DNA of 64,000 nt from Micromonospora sp. WMMD1128 (GTDB taxonomy: Bacteria; Actinomycetota; Actinomycetes; Mycobacteriales; Micromonosporaceae): contig NZ_CP114902.1 in NCBI RefSeq assembly GCF_027497235.1, positions 992,001-1,056,000 on the forward strand, written 5' to 3'. Below the pieces are notes generated by a model. The model was not told where the DNA came from. It saw only the letters and a list, made by a program, of their open reading frames with translations, and searched no databases. The position numbers and the translations under genes are program-made. Below, one piece after another: positions 17,295 through 28,976 of the stretch; the stretch's first letter is position 1, and each line of letters begins with the position of its first letter.

Positions 17295-19895
17295 CTACTG
17301 CTTGAGCATGTTGTCCAACAGCAGCGCGCAGCGGACCAGCCCGAGGTGGCTGTAGGCCTGCGGGTGGTTGCCCAGCCCGCGCTCGGCCAGCGGGTCGTAC
17401 TGCTCCGGCAGCAGGCCGGTCGGCCCGGCCGTGTCGACCATCTGGGCGAACAGCTCCTCGGCGTCGGTGCGGCGGCCGGTGCGCAGGTACGCCTCGATCA
17501 GCCACGCCGTGCAGATGTGGAAGCCGCCCTCCCGGCCGGGCAGGCCGTCGTCCCAGTGGTAGCGGTAGACCACCGGGCCGCTGCGCAGGTCCGCCTCGAT
17601 CCTGAGCACGGTGGAGAGGAAGCGCGGGTCGTCGCCGGGGAGCAGGCCGGACAGGCCGATCCAGAGCGACGAGGCGTCCATCTCGTCGTGCCCGTACGCG
17701 ACGCTGTACGCCTCCACGTCCTGGTGCCAGCCGTGCTCCAGCACGTTGGCCCCGATCCGGTCGCGCAGCTCGACCCACTCCGGCCGGTCCTCGCCGCCGT
17801 GCTGCCGCACCACCTGCAGCGCCCGGTCGACCGTCATCCAGAGCATGACCTTGGAGAACACGTGGTGCCGGGGTGGGAGGCGGGCCTCCCAGATGCCGTG
17901 GTCGGGCTCGTGCCAGCGGCGGCGTACCGCCTCGACCATGTTCTCCAGCACCCGCCACTCGTCGTCCCGGACCGAGCCGCGGGCGTCGGCCACGGCGGCG
18001 ATCAGGTCGGCCACCGGGCCGAAGACGTCGAGCTGGAGCTGGTGGTTGGCGAGGTTGCCGACCCGGACCGGCCGGGAGCCGGCGTAGCCGGGCAGCGTGT
18101 CGATGACCGCCTCGGCGCCCAGCTCGAAACCGTCGACGGTGTAGAGCGGGTGCAGCCGCTCCGGGTGCCCGCCGGTGCGCTCCACCACGCCGTCGATCCA
18201 GCGCAGCAGCCCTTCGGCCTCCTCGGTGGAGCCGAGGTCGACGAGCGACCGGGCGGTCATCGCCGCGTCCCGCAGCCAGCAGTAGCGGTAGTCCCAGTTG
18301 CGGACCCCGCCCAGCTCCTCGGGGAGCGACGTGGTCGCCGCGGCGAGGATCGAGCCGGTCGGCTCGTGGCAGAGCCCGCGCAGGGTCAGCGCGCTGCGGG
18401 CGACCAGGTCCCGGGCGGTGGCGGGCAGCCGCAGCGAGGCCACCCAGTCCTTCCAGGGCTGCTCGGCGGCGGCCTGCCGTTCGTGGATCGGCACCCGGTG
18501 CGGTTCCAGGCTCTGCGTGCCGAAGCGCAGCTCCAGCACCACCTGCCCGCCGACGGCGGAGAGATCCACCACCGCCTTCGCGGTCTCGTACCCGGCGTCG
18601 TTGGTGACCTCCCACTCCAGGCCGGGGGAGTGCAGCGCGACCGGCTCGTTGGAGCCGAGCACCAGCAGCCCGTCGTCGAGCGGCTGGAGCTGCACCGCGA
18701 CCTGGCCGAACTCGGGGCGCGGCGCGAACTCGACGCGGGCCCGACCGGTGCCGCTGAGCACCCGGACCAGGGTCGAGTCGCCGCTGACCACGGCGGGGTC
18801 GTCCGGCGTGGTCTGGCGGACGGGCAGGTCCAGCCAGTCCGTGACGGTCAGGCCGGACCAGCGCGTCTCCACGGTCATCGTGTTGCTGCGGTAGCGCTGG
18901 CCCAGCGGGATGCCGCCGCGCTCCGGGCCGACCGTGAAGTGCCCGGCCGGGCTGCCGCCGACCAGGTCGGCGAAGATGGCCGCCGAGTCCGGTTTCGGGT
19001 GACACAGCCAGGTGATCTTGGCTTCCGGGGTGACGAGCGCGACCGTGCGCCCGTTGGCGAGCATCGAGTGCCGTTCGATCGGCACCGCCCGCTCGCCGAA
19101 GAGCCAGTGCCGCCGGGTCTCCAGCAGCAGCCCCAGCGCGCGGGCCGCCTCGATCGGCTCGGCCACCCGGTAGTCGGCCTGGGTGTCCCCGGGACCGATC
19201 TTGATGCCGACGTCCGGCCCCTGGAGGTTGCCGAACGCGTTCTCGTCGGTGACGTCGTCGCCGATGAACAGCACCGCGCCGGCCGCGAGCTGGGTGCGGA
19301 GCTGGTCGACCGCGGTGCCCTTGTGGGTCGCCACCACCGACAGCTCGATCACCTCCTTGCCCTGGGTGACGGTGACGTCGTCCCAGGTGGCGGGGCCGTT
19401 GCGGACCGCTTCCACGGCCGCGGCGGCGATCTGCGGGTCAACCCCCCGGGTGTGTACGGCCACGCTCGCCGGCTTGCGTTCCAGGCGGACCCCGGGGTGC
19501 GCGGCGGCGATGTCCCGCAGTTCCTGGCGGAGCCGGTGCCGGACCGCGATCAGCTCGGGGGTGAGGCGCTCGACGAAACCGATGTCGAACTCCGAGCCGT
19601 GGCTGCCGACGAGGTGCACCTCGCTCGGCAGCCGGGAGAGTGTGGCCAGGTCGCGCAGCGCGCGTCCGGAGACCACCGCCACGCTTGTCTGCGGCAGCGA
19701 GGCCAGGGCGCGTACGGCGGCCACCGACTCGGGCAGCGGCACGGCCTTGGTCGGGTCCTCGACGATCGGCGCCAGCGTGCCGTCGTAGTCACAGGCGACG
19801 AGGAGTTGGGGGATCCGGGCGATGCGGCCGATGGCGGCGCGCAGTTCCGGGTCGAGCACGCCACCGGGTGCGGTGGCGGCGGCGGGCGGGGTCAC
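17295..19895 (-). CDS. otsB: Trehalose-6-phosphate phosphatase fused to GH15 glycoside hydrolase
   Basis: 866 aa with two enzyme domains. Residues about 25-255 are a HAD-type OtsB phosphatase: [14 protein letters not shown] (Asp36, Asp38), [10 protein letters not shown], and ADQ-like [12 protein letters not shown]. Residues about 270-866 are a GH15 (alpha/alpha)6-barrel: [18 protein letters not shown], a GIWEARLPP segment with the likely general acid, and [16 protein letters not shown] with the likely base. Mycobacterial GH15 trehalases have this type of domain, so one polypeptide may both make and hydrolyse trehalose; GH15 members may instead act on alpha-glucans. ATGA overlap with otsA upstream, so one operon. 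Confidence 0.92.
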   Translation of the reverse strand: MTPPAAATAPGGVLDPELRAAIGRIARIPQLLVACDYDGTLAPIVEDPTKAVPLPESVAAVRALASLPQTSVAVVSGRALRDLATLSRLPSEVHLVGSHGSEFDIGFVERLTPELIAVRHRLRQELRDIAAAHPGVRLERKPASVAVHTRGVDPQIAAAAVEAVRNGPATWDDVTVTQGKEVIELSVVATHKGTAVDQLRTQLAAGAVLFIGDDVTDENAFGNLQGPDVGIKIGPGDTQADYRVAEPIEAARALGLLLETRRHWLFGERAVPIERHSMLANGRTVALVTPEAKITWLCHPKPDSAAIFADLVGGSPAGHFTVGPERGGIPLGQRYRSNTMTVETRWSGLTVTDWLDLPVRQTTPDDPAVVSGDSTLVRVLSGTGRARVEFAPRPEFGQVAVQLQPLDDGLLVLGSNEPVALHSPGLEWEVTNDAGYETAKAVVDLSAVGGQVVLELRFGTQSLEPHRVPIHERQAAAEQPWKDWVASLRLPATARDLVARSALTLRGLCHEPTGSILAAATTSLPEELGGVRNWDYRYCWLRDAAMTARSLVDLGSTEEAEGLLRWIDGVVERTGGHPERLHPLYTVDGFELGAEAVIDTLPGYAGSRPVRVGNLANHQLQLDVFGPVADLIAAVADARGSVRDDEWRVLENMVEAVRRRWHEPDHGIWEARLPPRHHVFSKVMLWMTVDRALQVVRQHGGEDRPEWVELRDRIGANVLEHGWHQDVEAYSVAYGHDEMDASSLWIGLSGLLPGDDPRFLSTVLRIEADLRSGPVVYRYHWDDGLPGREGGFHICTAWLIEAYLRTGRRTDAEELFAQMVDTAGPTGLLPEQYDPLAERGLGNHPQAYSHLGLVRCALLLDNMLKQ

Positions 19896-21292
19896 GCAGC
19901 CTCCGTATCGGGGACACCGAGCTCGCTGAGGAAGGACTTGGCCCAGTGGCCCACGTCGTGGCTGCGCAGATGGCGCTGCATGACGCGCATCCGACGACGG
20001 GCTTCGGGCTTTTCGATGTGCACGGCCCGGAGCAACGCGTCCTTCACCGCGTCCGGGTCGTGCGGATTACACAGGAACGCCTGGCGCAGCTCGGTGGCGG
20101 CGCCGGCGAACTCACTGAGCACGAGCGCGCCGCCCTGGTCGGCGCGCGATGCGACGTACTCCTTGGCCACCAGATTCATTCCGTCTCGCAGCGGGGTCAC
20201 CATCATCACGTCGGCCGCGACGTACATCGCGGCCAGTTCGGAGCGACTGTACGACTGATGGAGGTAATGCACCGCCGGCACGCCGACCCGGCCGAATTCG
20301 CCATTGATCCGGCCAACCTCGCGTTCCACCTTCACCCGAAGTGCCTGGTAGTGCTCCACGCGCTCACGGCTGGGCGTGGCGACCTGCACCATAACCGCGT
20401 CCGGAACTGTCAACTTTCCGTCAGCAAGAAGTTCGCGGAAGGCCTTGAGTCGTAGCTCGATGCCCTTGGTGTAGTCGAGCCGGTCGACGCCCAGGATGAT
20501 CGTCTTCGGGTTGCCCAGCTCCTCGCGGATCTGCTTGGCCCGGGCCTGGATCGCCGGATCCTCGGCCAGCCGCTCCATCTCCCGGGTCTCGATCGAGATG
20601 GGGAACGCGCCGGCCTTCACCTGCCGACCGTCGACCTGGATCATCTGCCCCTCGTAGCGCAGGCCGAGCAGGTGCCGGGCCAGCCGGACGAAGTTCTGCG
20701 CGGCCAGCCGCTGCTGGAAACCGACGAGGTCCGCGCCGAGCAGGCCGCGCAGGATCTCGGCCCGGAACGGCATCTGCATGAACAGCTCGATCGGCGGGAA
20801 CGGGATGTGCAGGAAGAAGCCGATCCTCAGGTCGGGCCGGAGCTCGCGCAGCATCGACGGGACGAGCTGGAGCTGGTAATCCTGCACCCAGACCGTGGCG
20901 CCCTCGGCCGCCACGTCCGCCGCGGCCTCCGCGAACCGGGCGTTGACCAGCCGGTACGCCTCGCGCCAGCGCCGCTTGTAGGCGGGTGTCTCGACCGCGT
21001 CGTGGTAGAGCGGCCAGATCGTCGCGTTCGACTGGCCCTCGTAGTAGCGCTCCAACTCCTCGGCGCTCAACGGCACCGGGTGCAGCCGGATGCCCTCCAG
21101 GTCGAACGGCTCGGGTGCGGCGCCGGTGCCACCGGCCCAGCCGACCCAGGTGCCCTTGTGTTCGGCGAGCACCGGGTGCAGCGCGGTCACCAGGCCGCCC
21201 GGGCTGCGCCGCCACTGCCGACCCTCGGGGGTGCTCACCTCGTCGACCGGCAAGCGGTTGGCCACTACGACAAAGGAGCTACGGACGGTCAC
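19892..21292 (-). CDS. otsA: Trehalose-6-phosphate synthase OtsA
   Basis: 466-aa GT20 enzyme that transfers glucose from a nucleotide-glucose donor to glucose 6-phosphate. Landmarks: [10 protein letters not shown] at the N-terminus, [45 protein letters not shown] (donor phosphate site) and [18 protein letters not shown]. Complete and of normal length. It is the first gene of the otsA-otsB pair and its last codons overlap the start of the OtsB-GH15 fusion by 4 bases. Osmotic or stress control is likely for the pathway, but no operator was recognised. Confidence 0.97.
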   Translation of the reverse strand: MTVRSSFVVVANRLPVDEVSTPEGRQWRRSPGGLVTALHPVLAEHKGTWVGWAGGTGAAPEPFDLEGIRLHPVPLSAEELERYYEGQSNATIWPLYHDAVETPAYKRRWREAYRLVNARFAEAAADVAAEGATVWVQDYQLQLVPSMLRELRPDLRIGFFLHIPFPPIELFMQMPFRAEILRGLLGADLVGFQQRLAAQNFVRLARHLLGLRYEGQMIQVDGRQVKAGAFPISIETREMERLAEDPAIQARAKQIREELGNPKTIILGVDRLDYTKGIELRLKAFRELLADGKLTVPDAVMVQVATPSRERVEHYQALRVKVEREVGRINGEFGRVGVPAVHYLHQSYSRSELAAMYVAADVMMVTPLRDGMNLVAKEYVASRADQGGALVLSEFAGAATELRQAFLCNPHDPDAVKDALLRAVHIEKPEARRRMRVMQRHLRSHDVGHWAKSFLSELGVPDTEAA

Positions 21293-21435
21293 GATCGGCC
21301 ACCTCCGGGTGCTGACGGGTCCACCGCGATGAGCGTACTGAGCGTAGCTGCGGCGTCTGATCCCCCGTGCCGGACTCCACTACCCGTCCCGAGCCCGCCG
21401 AATCCTGATGGTGATCTTGTCGACACCGGTGGTTC

Positions 21436-21822
21436 TCACAGGTCGATGATCGGCCACTCCTTCGGCAGCACCTCACCGATCAGCTCCCGCCGATCCGTCA
21501 TGATCGGCGTGGTCGCCCGAGCGGCCTCCAGGGCAGTCTGGGCGAGGTCCATGCTGTCCAGGGTGCGCGACCAGCCGCCCAGGAACATGCACATGTCGTG
21601 CGCGACGGGCGCGACGACCACTTGGCCGAGGTCACCGAGGATGTCCAGGAGGCACCAGCCGTCGGTGCTCACCCGGCGGTACGCCTCGGCCAGACAGAGT
21701 GCGGGAACGATCACCGACTGCCCCCGGTCCGCCACCTTGGCGAGCTGCCCACCGACCGCCTCGGCGCCTTCGGAGTAGGCCAGGAGGCACGCGGTGTCGA
21801 GCACCAGACCGGCTTTAGTCAC
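21436..21822 (-). CDS. PIN-domain toxin, VapC-like
   Basis: 128 aa from GTG 21822. PIN-like ribonuclease fold: first acidic residue in GLVLDTACLLAYSEGAE, a central glutamate in LCLAEAYRR, and later aspartates in DSMDLAQTALEAA and PIMTDRREL, close to the metal-binding set of PIN nucleases. It overlaps the preceding antitoxin-like gene by 8 bases, the common arrangement of vapBC pairs. The RNA target is unknown. The last acidic site is somewhat unusual, so activity is not certain. Confidence 0.75.
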   Translation of the reverse strand: MTKAGLVLDTACLLAYSEGAEAVGGQLAKVADRGQSVIVPALCLAEAYRRVSTDGWCLLDILGDLGQVVVAPVAHDMCMFLGGWSRTLDSMDLAQTALEAARATTPIMTDRRELIGEVLPKEWPIIDL

Positions 21823-22099
21823 GGATGGCCAGCCGTCCGCGGGACGACTCGCTCAGCAGGGTTGCCGCCCGGGCGCGTAGCTCCGGCGTGATCTTCGCCT
21901 GCGCCTCGTCGAGTGCGCGACCCGCCTCGGCGAGCCCGTCCTCGGTGAGCCGGAAGCCGACCTCTCGCAGCACTCGCCGGGTGCGCTCACCCGCCATCCG
22001 CTGTCGCACGCTCTCGGTGACGAATGCGGACACGTTGGGCTCGTCGGCCAACCGCGCGGCCACGTCGTCCGGGACGCTGATCGCGATCTTTTTGGTCAT
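21815..22099 (-). CDS. Antitoxin-like protein partnered with the PIN toxin
   Basis: 94 aa from ATG 22099: MTKKIAISVPDDVAARLADE looks like a ribbon-helix-helix DNA-binding N-terminus (about residues 3-45), followed by an acidic helical part (LTEDGLAEAGRALDEAQAKI) that would wrap the toxin. It is the first gene of the pair. The AT-richer leader just upstream (about 22100-22130) is the likely promoter/operator, where such complexes normally repress themselves. Confidence 0.75.
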   Translation of the reverse strand: MTKKIAISVPDDVAARLADEPNVSAFVTESVRQRMAGERTRRVLREVGFRLTEDGLAEAGRALDEAQAKITPELRARAATLLSESSRGRLAIRD

Positions 22100-22312
22100 A
22101 CCGAATAGGTTAGTGAGTAGTATCGAGGGGCGCAATGCGCCACGCCGTACCTCTGCTGGGGTGGGGTGATGTGGGCGTGGCGGGCCGTACCTGTCAGGAT
22201 TGACGACGGCGTGCGTGCGGCCGGCTCCCGGCCGGCGGCGGCGGGTGGAGGTCGAAGCCCGCGCCCGCAGCCCGCCAGCCCACGATCGCAACCGACGGAG
22301 GTAGCCCGCACC

Positions 22313-23989
<1,677 letters not shown>

Positions 23990-24002
23990 CCGGTGCTGAC
24001 CC

Positions 24003-24446
24003 TTGTCTGACCGGTTTGTCTACCACTGCGCGCTGCGCTGGTCCGACCTGGACGCGTACGGCCACGTCAACAACGCCCGCATCCTCACGCTCTACGAGGA
24101 GGCCCGGGTGGCGATGATGTTCGCCGGCGGCCGGGCGTGGGGGGTGGGTTCGTTCGCCGACGGGGTGGTCATCCGCCGGCACGAGGTCGACTACCTGCGC
24201 CCGGTCGACTACGCGCTGGGCCGGGCCAGTGCGGACGCGGCGCCGACCGTGCGGATCGAACTCTGGGTCGACGAGATCAGGGCCGGGTCCTTCGCGGTCG
24301 CCTACGAGATGTACGACGGGGACACGCTGGCCGGCACCGCCCGGTCGGTGCTCGTGCCGTTCGACCTGTCCGCGCAACGGCTGCGCCGGATCTCCCCGGA
24401 GGAGCGGGCCTTCCTGCTCCGCTACGCCCCCGGGCTGGCCGGATGA
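24003..24446 (+). CDS. Hotdog-fold acyl-CoA thioesterase
   Basis: 147 aa from a TTG at 24003. The 4HBT/YbgC-type catalytic motif is LRWSDLDAYGHVNNARIL, with the aspartate and the HVNN loop, followed by a helix with a glutamate (LYEEARV). The substrate acyl-CoA is unknown. It lies 13 bases after ettA and overlaps the next gene by 4 bases (ATGA), so it is likely co-transcribed with both. Confidence 0.88.
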   Translation: MSDRFVYHCALRWSDLDAYGHVNNARILTLYEEARVAMMFAGGRAWGVGSFADGVVIRRHEVDYLRPVDYALGRASADAAPTVRIELWVDEIRAGSFAVAYEMYDGDTLAGTARSVLVPFDLSAQRLRRISPEERAFLLRYAPGLAG

Positions 24447-25111
24447 CCGGGCCGGGGGCCGGGCACGGGTTGACCGGGGTGGCCGACGCCGGCGCCTTCC
24501 TCGCCCGGCTGGTCCGGTTCGACCCGGCCGCCCTGGTCCGGCTGCGGCCGGTGCCCGGCACCGGCCGCACCGCCCTCTGGGCGCGCCTGCCCTGGGGGGT
24601 GCTCGTGGTGCGCACCGTGCCCGGCGGCGCGCCGGGTGACGCCACGGTCGCCGCGGGAGAGTTGCTCACCGAACTCTCCGCCGGCGGCGCGACGCTGCCG
24701 CGACGCCGCGACGACGGTTGGCGCTGGCCGCTGCCACCGCCGGCCAGCCGGGCGGTGGAGGTGCTTCCCGGCGCCGAGCTGCGCCGGATCGCGGACGCGG
24801 CGGCCGGGACGCTGCGCGAGGCGGTCACCCACGGGGTGGCCGGCCGGGCGGTCGGTCAGCGGGCGCTGCGGGACGCGCTGCTGGACCACGTCGCGGTGGT
24901 GGTGACCCCGGACGAGGAGCCGGGTACGCCGGTGGAGGTGTCGCAGCGGTTGGTGCAGGGCGTGGTGCGGATGGGCTTCGTCGGGACCGGTGACGTTCAG
25001 GTGCGGGCGGTCGGCCGTTGGGTCGGGCTGGTCGGGCCGTACGGGGCAGCGTGGTCGCGTACCGTCGCGGATCTTGCACTCACGCCTACCCGAATTCATC
25101 CGAACGGATGA
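24443..25111 (+). CDS. Conserved hypothetical protein
   Basis: 222 aa, ATG overlapping the thioesterase stop. No motif I recognise. The protein is alternating hydrophobic/charged, rich in Ala, Arg and Val, with a WRWPLPPPASRAVEVLPGAELRRI segment and a C-terminal half (AVTHGVAGRAVGQRALRDALLDHVAVVVTPD) that looks helical. No signal peptide or membrane helix. Translational coupling suggests a link to the thioesterase or EttA, no more can be said. Confidence 0.7.
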   Translation: MTGPGAGHGLTGVADAGAFLARLVRFDPAALVRLRPVPGTGRTALWARLPWGVLVVRTVPGGAPGDATVAAGELLTELSAGGATLPRRRDDGWRWPLPPPASRAVEVLPGAELRRIADAAAGTLREAVTHGVAGRAVGQRALRDALLDHVAVVVTPDEEPGTPVEVSQRLVQGVVRMGFVGTGDVQVRAVGRWVGLVGPYGAAWSRTVADLALTPTRIHPNG

Positions 25112-25242
25112 CCCGACATCGTTCTTCCGGGCTGGGGCGGTCGTTGGGGGGGTGCCTCCTGCCGGCTGTCCGGGTACCGTCCATCCTCGGATCCAACGCA
25201 CCGTAGGCGACTGGATCCGCTGGGGAGTGAGGTGCGCGAGCG

Positions 25243-25827
25243 ATGCCGTGGTGGTCATGGCGCCCCGGTCCCGCCGGTGGCGGCGATCCGGATACTCGAA
25301 GCGGGACCACAGTGGACGAACCCGTCCGGGTCGGGCCACCGACCCCACGCCAGCCGGGTGACGACGCGGCGGCGCCCGAGCGGCAGGTCATCACCGACAT
25401 GCCGGCCACCGTCGCTCCGGTCACCCTGTGCCGGGTCCGCGACGCGCTCGACCTGCTCGACGTGCGCTACCTGGCCGACGGCGACGGCAACCTGCTGGCC
25501 ATGTGGGAGCGGCACGCCGTGCTCGTCGCGCTCGAGGGTCCGGAGGACGAGATCCTGGTGATGCGGGCCCGTCCGCACGCGACCGTGCCGCCGGACTGGG
25601 CCGACCGGGCCTACCGGGTGGTCAACGAGTGGAACCACACCCGACGGTTCTGCAAGGCGTACATCGGCGACCCGACCGAGCGTGGCCAACTGCCCATCTA
25701 CGCCGAGCTCCAGGTGCCGCTCGGCGCGGGCACCCACGACGCGCTGCTGGTCGAGATGCTCGACTGCGGCGCCGCGGTGGCCACCACGTTCGTCGACTGG
25801 CTGCACGACGAGGGCGCCCTGCTCTGA
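25243..25827 (+). CDS. YbjN-domain protein
   Basis: 194 aa. A proline-rich, probably disordered N-terminus of about 50 residues (MPWWSWRPGPAGGGDPD...) is followed by a YbjN fold: LCRVRDALDLLDVRYLADGDGNLLAMWE, then VVNEWNHTRRFCKAYIGD and the LLVEMLDCGAAVATTFVDWLHD end. YbjN-like proteins resemble type III secretion chaperones in fold; their actinobacterial role is unknown. The ATG at 25243 is the first in frame. It is convergent with the globin gene. Confidence 0.8.
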   Translation: MPWWSWRPGPAGGGDPDTRSGTTVDEPVRVGPPTPRQPGDDAAAPERQVITDMPATVAPVTLCRVRDALDLLDVRYLADGDGNLLAMWERHAVLVALEGPEDEILVMRARPHATVPPDWADRAYRVVNEWNHTRRFCKAYIGDPTERGQLPIYAELQVPLGAGTHDALLVEMLDCGAAVATTFVDWLHDEGALL

Positions 25828-25834
25828 GCCCGCG

Positions 25835-25860
25835 CCGGCCGCCGGTCAGCCGGCGGCCGG
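25835..25860. terminator. GC hairpin between convergent YbjN and globin genes
   Basis: An 11-bp perfect stem (CCGGCCGCCGG and its complement) around a TCAG loop. The loop TCA is the globin stop codon on the minus strand, so the hairpin overlaps that gene's 3' end. Confidence 0.65.
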
Positions 25861-26253
25861 GTCGTCCTCCGCGTTCACCATGAAGTAGGCGGACCGCTCC
25901 AGGTAGTCCCAGAGCGTGGCGGCGAGCTGTGGCGGCAGGTCCAACGTGGCCACCGCGTGCCGCATGTGGCGCAGCCAGGCGTCCCGCTCGGCGGCGCCGA
26001 TCCGGAACGGGGCGTGCCGCATCCGCAGCCGCGGGTGCCCGCGTTGATCCGAGTAGTCCCGCGGGCCGCCCCAGTATTGGATGAGGAAGAGGGTCAGCCG
26101 GTCCGCCGCCGGGCCCAGATCCTCCTCCGGATACATCGGCCGCAGCAGCGGGTCGTCGGCGACGCCGGCGTAGAACTCGTCGACCAGCTTGCGGAAGGCG
26201 GGCTCACCGCCGATCGCCTCGAAGAGCGTCATCGACTCGCCTGGGGAAGTCAC
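25846..26253 (-). CDS. Truncated haemoglobin, group II (GlbO-like)
   Basis: About 135 aa from GTG 26253; an ATG seven codons later (MTLFEAIGG) is also possible. Two-over-two globin features: LVDEFYAGV with B10 tyrosine, proximal histidine in RMRHAPFRIG, and the group II tryptophan in DAWLRHM. RPMYPEEDL and YWGGPRDYS are typical of the actinobacterial trHbO class. It binds O2 or related ligands in the cytosol. It lies downstream of the MFS gene on the same strand (57 bases), so they may be co-expressed. Confidence 0.92.
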   Translation of the reverse strand: MTSPGESMTLFEAIGGEPAFRKLVDEFYAGVADDPLLRPMYPEEDLGPAADRLTLFLIQYWGGPRDYSDQRGHPRLRMRHAPFRIGAAERDAWLRHMRHAVATLDLPPQLAATLWDYLERSAYFMVNAEDDPAAG

Positions 26254-26310
26254 ACGTCCATCCTGCCAGGTGCGACCCGCCACCCGCGCCCGCCCGCCGG
26301 GCGGTGGCGG

Positions 26311-27678
26311 TCACGTCACCGCGTGCCGGCGTCGGGCGGGCTCCCGCCCCCGGTCGTCCGCGCCCGGCCCCCGGTGCGGTGGGTGCTGGCTCCCGACGAC
26401 CGACTCCGCCCGCGCGCTCTGGACGGCCGCCTCGATCGCCGCCGGACGGGGCCAGGTGACCGCCGCGACGAGCATGAGGAGAACGCCCGCCGCGCTCCAG
26501 AACCCGACCACCGTCGGGATGGGGAACCGCTCGGCCAGCGCGCCGGTGGCCAGCACCGAAGCGCCCTGGATGATCTGGGTGCCGCTGGCCATCACCCCGA
26601 ACGCCCGGGCCCGGTAGCCGTCCGGCAGCGCCTGCATGAACAGGCCGTTCGACAACGGGAGGATCCCGCCGACCGCGAAGCCGCACGCGCCGGCCAACAG
26701 GGCCACCACGGCCGGCGGTGGATCGAGGAGCGCGGGCACGAGCACCGCGGGCGCGGCGACCGCCAGCGCCGGCATCAGGGCCAGCCGGCGGGCCGGGCCG
26801 ACCAGCCGCCCGATCACCAGCCCGCCGAGGACGTATCCCACCGGGTTCGCGGCCATGATGACCGCCTGTGCGGTGCCGGCGTTCATGCCGCCGCCGGTCC
26901 GCTCGGCGGCCCAGCCGGCGGCGAGCCCCTCGGGGACGATCGAGAAGACCATGGCGCTGAACACCAGCACCGCGATCGCGCGCAGCACCGGCCGCGCGAA
27001 GACGATCCGGAAACCCTCGGCGGTCTCCCGCAGGAGGTGGCCGCGGTGCGCCCCGGCGGTCGCCGGAGCGCGGTCCCGCAGGCCGAACCGGACCAGCGCG
27101 GCCGACAACGCGAACGTGCCGGCGTTGATCAGCAGGGCGGTGCTCGGGTTCAGCACCGCGATGGTCGCGCCGGCCAGGTAGCCGACGACCTGGGCGGCCT
27201 GCACCGCGCTTGTGGAGGCGGTGAGGCCCACCACCAGCCGGTCGCCGGTGAGGATGTGTGGCAGCAGCGCCGAGCGTGCCGCCTGGCTCGGCGGGTTGGC
27301 CAGCGTCGCCACGAAGATCAGGCCGATGATCGCCCAGGCCGGCATGAAGGGCATGGCGACGAGCACCATCAGCGCCATCCGGATCAGGTCACAGAGCACC
27401 ATCACCCGGCGGTAGCGGTGCCGCCCGGCGAGCGCCGACAGCAGTGGGCCGCCGATCAACCAGGGCAGGTAACTGGCCGCGAACGCGGCGGCGGAGAGCG
27501 CGACCGACTGCGTCTCGTGCAGCACGAGCACGGTGACCGCGGCCTTGGCGAGATAGTCGCCGACCCAGGACAGGACGTTGGCGGCGAAGAGCGCGCGGAA
27601 CTCCGACTGGCCGAACACGTCGCGGAAGGTGGCCGGGCTCTCCTGAGCGGGCCGCTCGTCGGACACCGTCGCCTCCAT
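26311..27678 (-). CDS. MFS transporter
   Basis: 455 aa with about 12 hydrophobic helices. The first is preceded by FRDVFGQSEFRALFAANVLSW, and the loop between helices 2 and 3 has the MFS pattern LSALAGRHRYRRVMVLCD. This belongs to the enterobactin-exporter-like/DHA3-type group, common in actinomycetes. The tail after the last helix is hydrophilic and Arg/His-rich (about 45 residues). Substrate unknown. ATG start; the gap upstream to the MscS gene (27679-27914) shows nothing else I can assign. Confidence 0.85.
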   Translation of the reverse strand: MEATVSDERPAQESPATFRDVFGQSEFRALFAANVLSWVGDYLAKAAVTVLVLHETQSVALSAAAFAASYLPWLIGGPLLSALAGRHRYRRVMVLCDLIRMALMVLVAMPFMPAWAIIGLIFVATLANPPSQAARSALLPHILTGDRLVVGLTASTSAVQAAQVVGYLAGATIAVLNPSTALLINAGTFALSAALVRFGLRDRAPATAGAHRGHLLRETAEGFRIVFARPVLRAIAVLVFSAMVFSIVPEGLAAGWAAERTGGGMNAGTAQAVIMAANPVGYVLGGLVIGRLVGPARRLALMPALAVAAPAVLVPALLDPPPAVVALLAGACGFAVGGILPLSNGLFMQALPDGYRARAFGVMASGTQIIQGASVLATGALAERFPIPTVVGFWSAAGVLLMLVAAVTWPRPAAIEAAVQSARAESVVGSQHPPHRGPGADDRGREPARRRHAVT

Positions 27679-27914
27679 CGTTCCGGGTCGACCACTTGTG
27701 ATGGCCCGACCGGGAACCGTCGTCGGATCGGTCGATCAGCGAGGACACGAAGCGCACTCCCCGGTGGAGCGCGTGCATCGGATTCTGCCCGATCGTCTGA
27801 CGGGTGCCTAGGGCGAACGGATCGATCGTCGCATCTCCGACTGAACCGAACGGACGATACCCGAGGGGCCGTGCGGCACGCGACCCCCGGCGAACGTCCG
27901 TACCAATCCCGACG

Positions 27915-28976
27915 TCAGGTGGCCGCGTCGGTGCCCGTTCCCCCCGCTTTGGGCTGCGGCGGCAGCCCGGGATAGAGCCGGGTCGCCGCGATCTGGGCGG
28001 TGATCCCCGAGTTCTCCAACGCCTCCGCCAGCCGGCGGCGCAGCTCGCGAGCGACCGTGAACTGCCCGTCCGCGGTGGTCTTGACCACGGTACGGATCAC
28101 CGACCCGTCGACCGTCACCTGCTCGATGCCGAGCACCTCCGGCTGTTCCACGATCTTCGGCGACAGCTCCGGGTCCAGCGCCACCGACGCCGCCGCGGTC
28201 CGCATCACCGCGGTCGCCTGCTCGGTGCCGGCGAAGCCGATCGGCAGGTCCACCACGACAAGTGCCCAGCCCTGGCTCTTGTTGCCGACCCGGACGATCT
28301 CGCCGTTGCGGATGTACCAGAGCACCCCCCGAGCGTCGCGCACCGTGGTCACCCGCAGGCCCACGCCCTCCACCACGCCTGTCGCCTCGCCGAGGTCGAC
28401 GGTGTCGCCCACGCCGTACTGGTCCTCGATCAGCATGAACAGGCCGGCGATCAGATCCTTGACCAGGCTCTGCGCGCCGAAGCCGAGCGCCACCCCGGCG
28501 ATGCCGGCGCTGGCCAGCAGCGGGGCCAGGTCGAAGCTGAACTCCTTGAGCACCATCAGCAACGCGATGCCGAAGACGAACGCGGTGACCATGCTGCGCA
28601 GCACCGACCCGATCGCCTCCGCGCGCTGCCGCCGCCGCTCCGGCACGAACTGCTCCGGCGCGAGCGTGGCGCTGGGGATCCGCTCCCGCAGCGGGCGGAG
28701 CATCGTCGGCACCGCGCCCTGGGTGGTGGTGCGCACCAGCCGGTTGATGGTCCGGTGCAGCGCCCAGCGGGCGGCCACGGCGAGCAGCAGGATCAGCGCC
28801 ACCCGCAGCGGCTTCAGCAGGACCCAGTAGCTGCTCTCGGCGAACCAGGCGGAGCCGGTGAGTCGGTACAGGAACTCGCAGGAGCTGCTGCCCTGGCAGT
28901 CGGGGCGCCGGTCGGAGATCGCGGAGAGCACGGCGGCGATCAGGTCGGAGACGTTCACCGTGCTTTCGTACCGCAT
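27915..28976 (-). CDS. Mechanosensitive channel, MscS family
   Basis: About 353 aa from ATG 28976 (MRYESTVNVSDLI); an upstream ATG at 29042 would add 22 Arg/Gly-rich residues and cannot be excluded. N-terminal helices include VLLKPLRVALILLLAVAARW and SMVTAFVFGIALLMVL. The pore helix and beta domain follow in ASAGIAGVALGFGAQSLVKDLIAGLFMLIEDQYGVGDTV, in which GFGAQSLVKD is the family hallmark. The C-terminal cytoplasmic part is VLGIEQVTVDGSVIRTVVKT. It releases osmolytes on hypo-osmotic shock. Confidence 0.9.
   Translation of the reverse strand: MRYESTVNVSDLIAAVLSAISDRRPDCQGSSSCEFLYRLTGSAWFAESSYWVLLKPLRVALILLLAVAARWALHRTINRLVRTTTQGAVPTMLRPLRERIPSATLAPEQFVPERRRQRAEAIGSVLRSMVTAFVFGIALLMVLKEFSFDLAPLLASAGIAGVALGFGAQSLVKDLIAGLFMLIEDQYGVGDTVDLGEATGVVEGVGLRVTTVRDARGVLWYIRNGEIVRVGNKSQGWALVVVDLPIGFAGTEQATAVMRTAAASVALDPELSPKIVEQPEVLGIEQVTVDGSVIRTVVKTTADGQFTVARELRRRLAEALENSGITAQIAATRLYPGLPPQPKAGGTGTDAAT

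Noticed and set aside
15943..20258. Long open frames opposite cobA and the otsA-otsB genes on both strands
   Set aside because: They are shadows of well-identified genes, with no motifs and biased composition.
22166..22312. Extending EttA upstream to an ATG at about 22166
   Set aside because: The added 49 residues are low-complexity, whereas the GTG at 22313 has a strong GGAGG and gives the standard EttA N-terminus.
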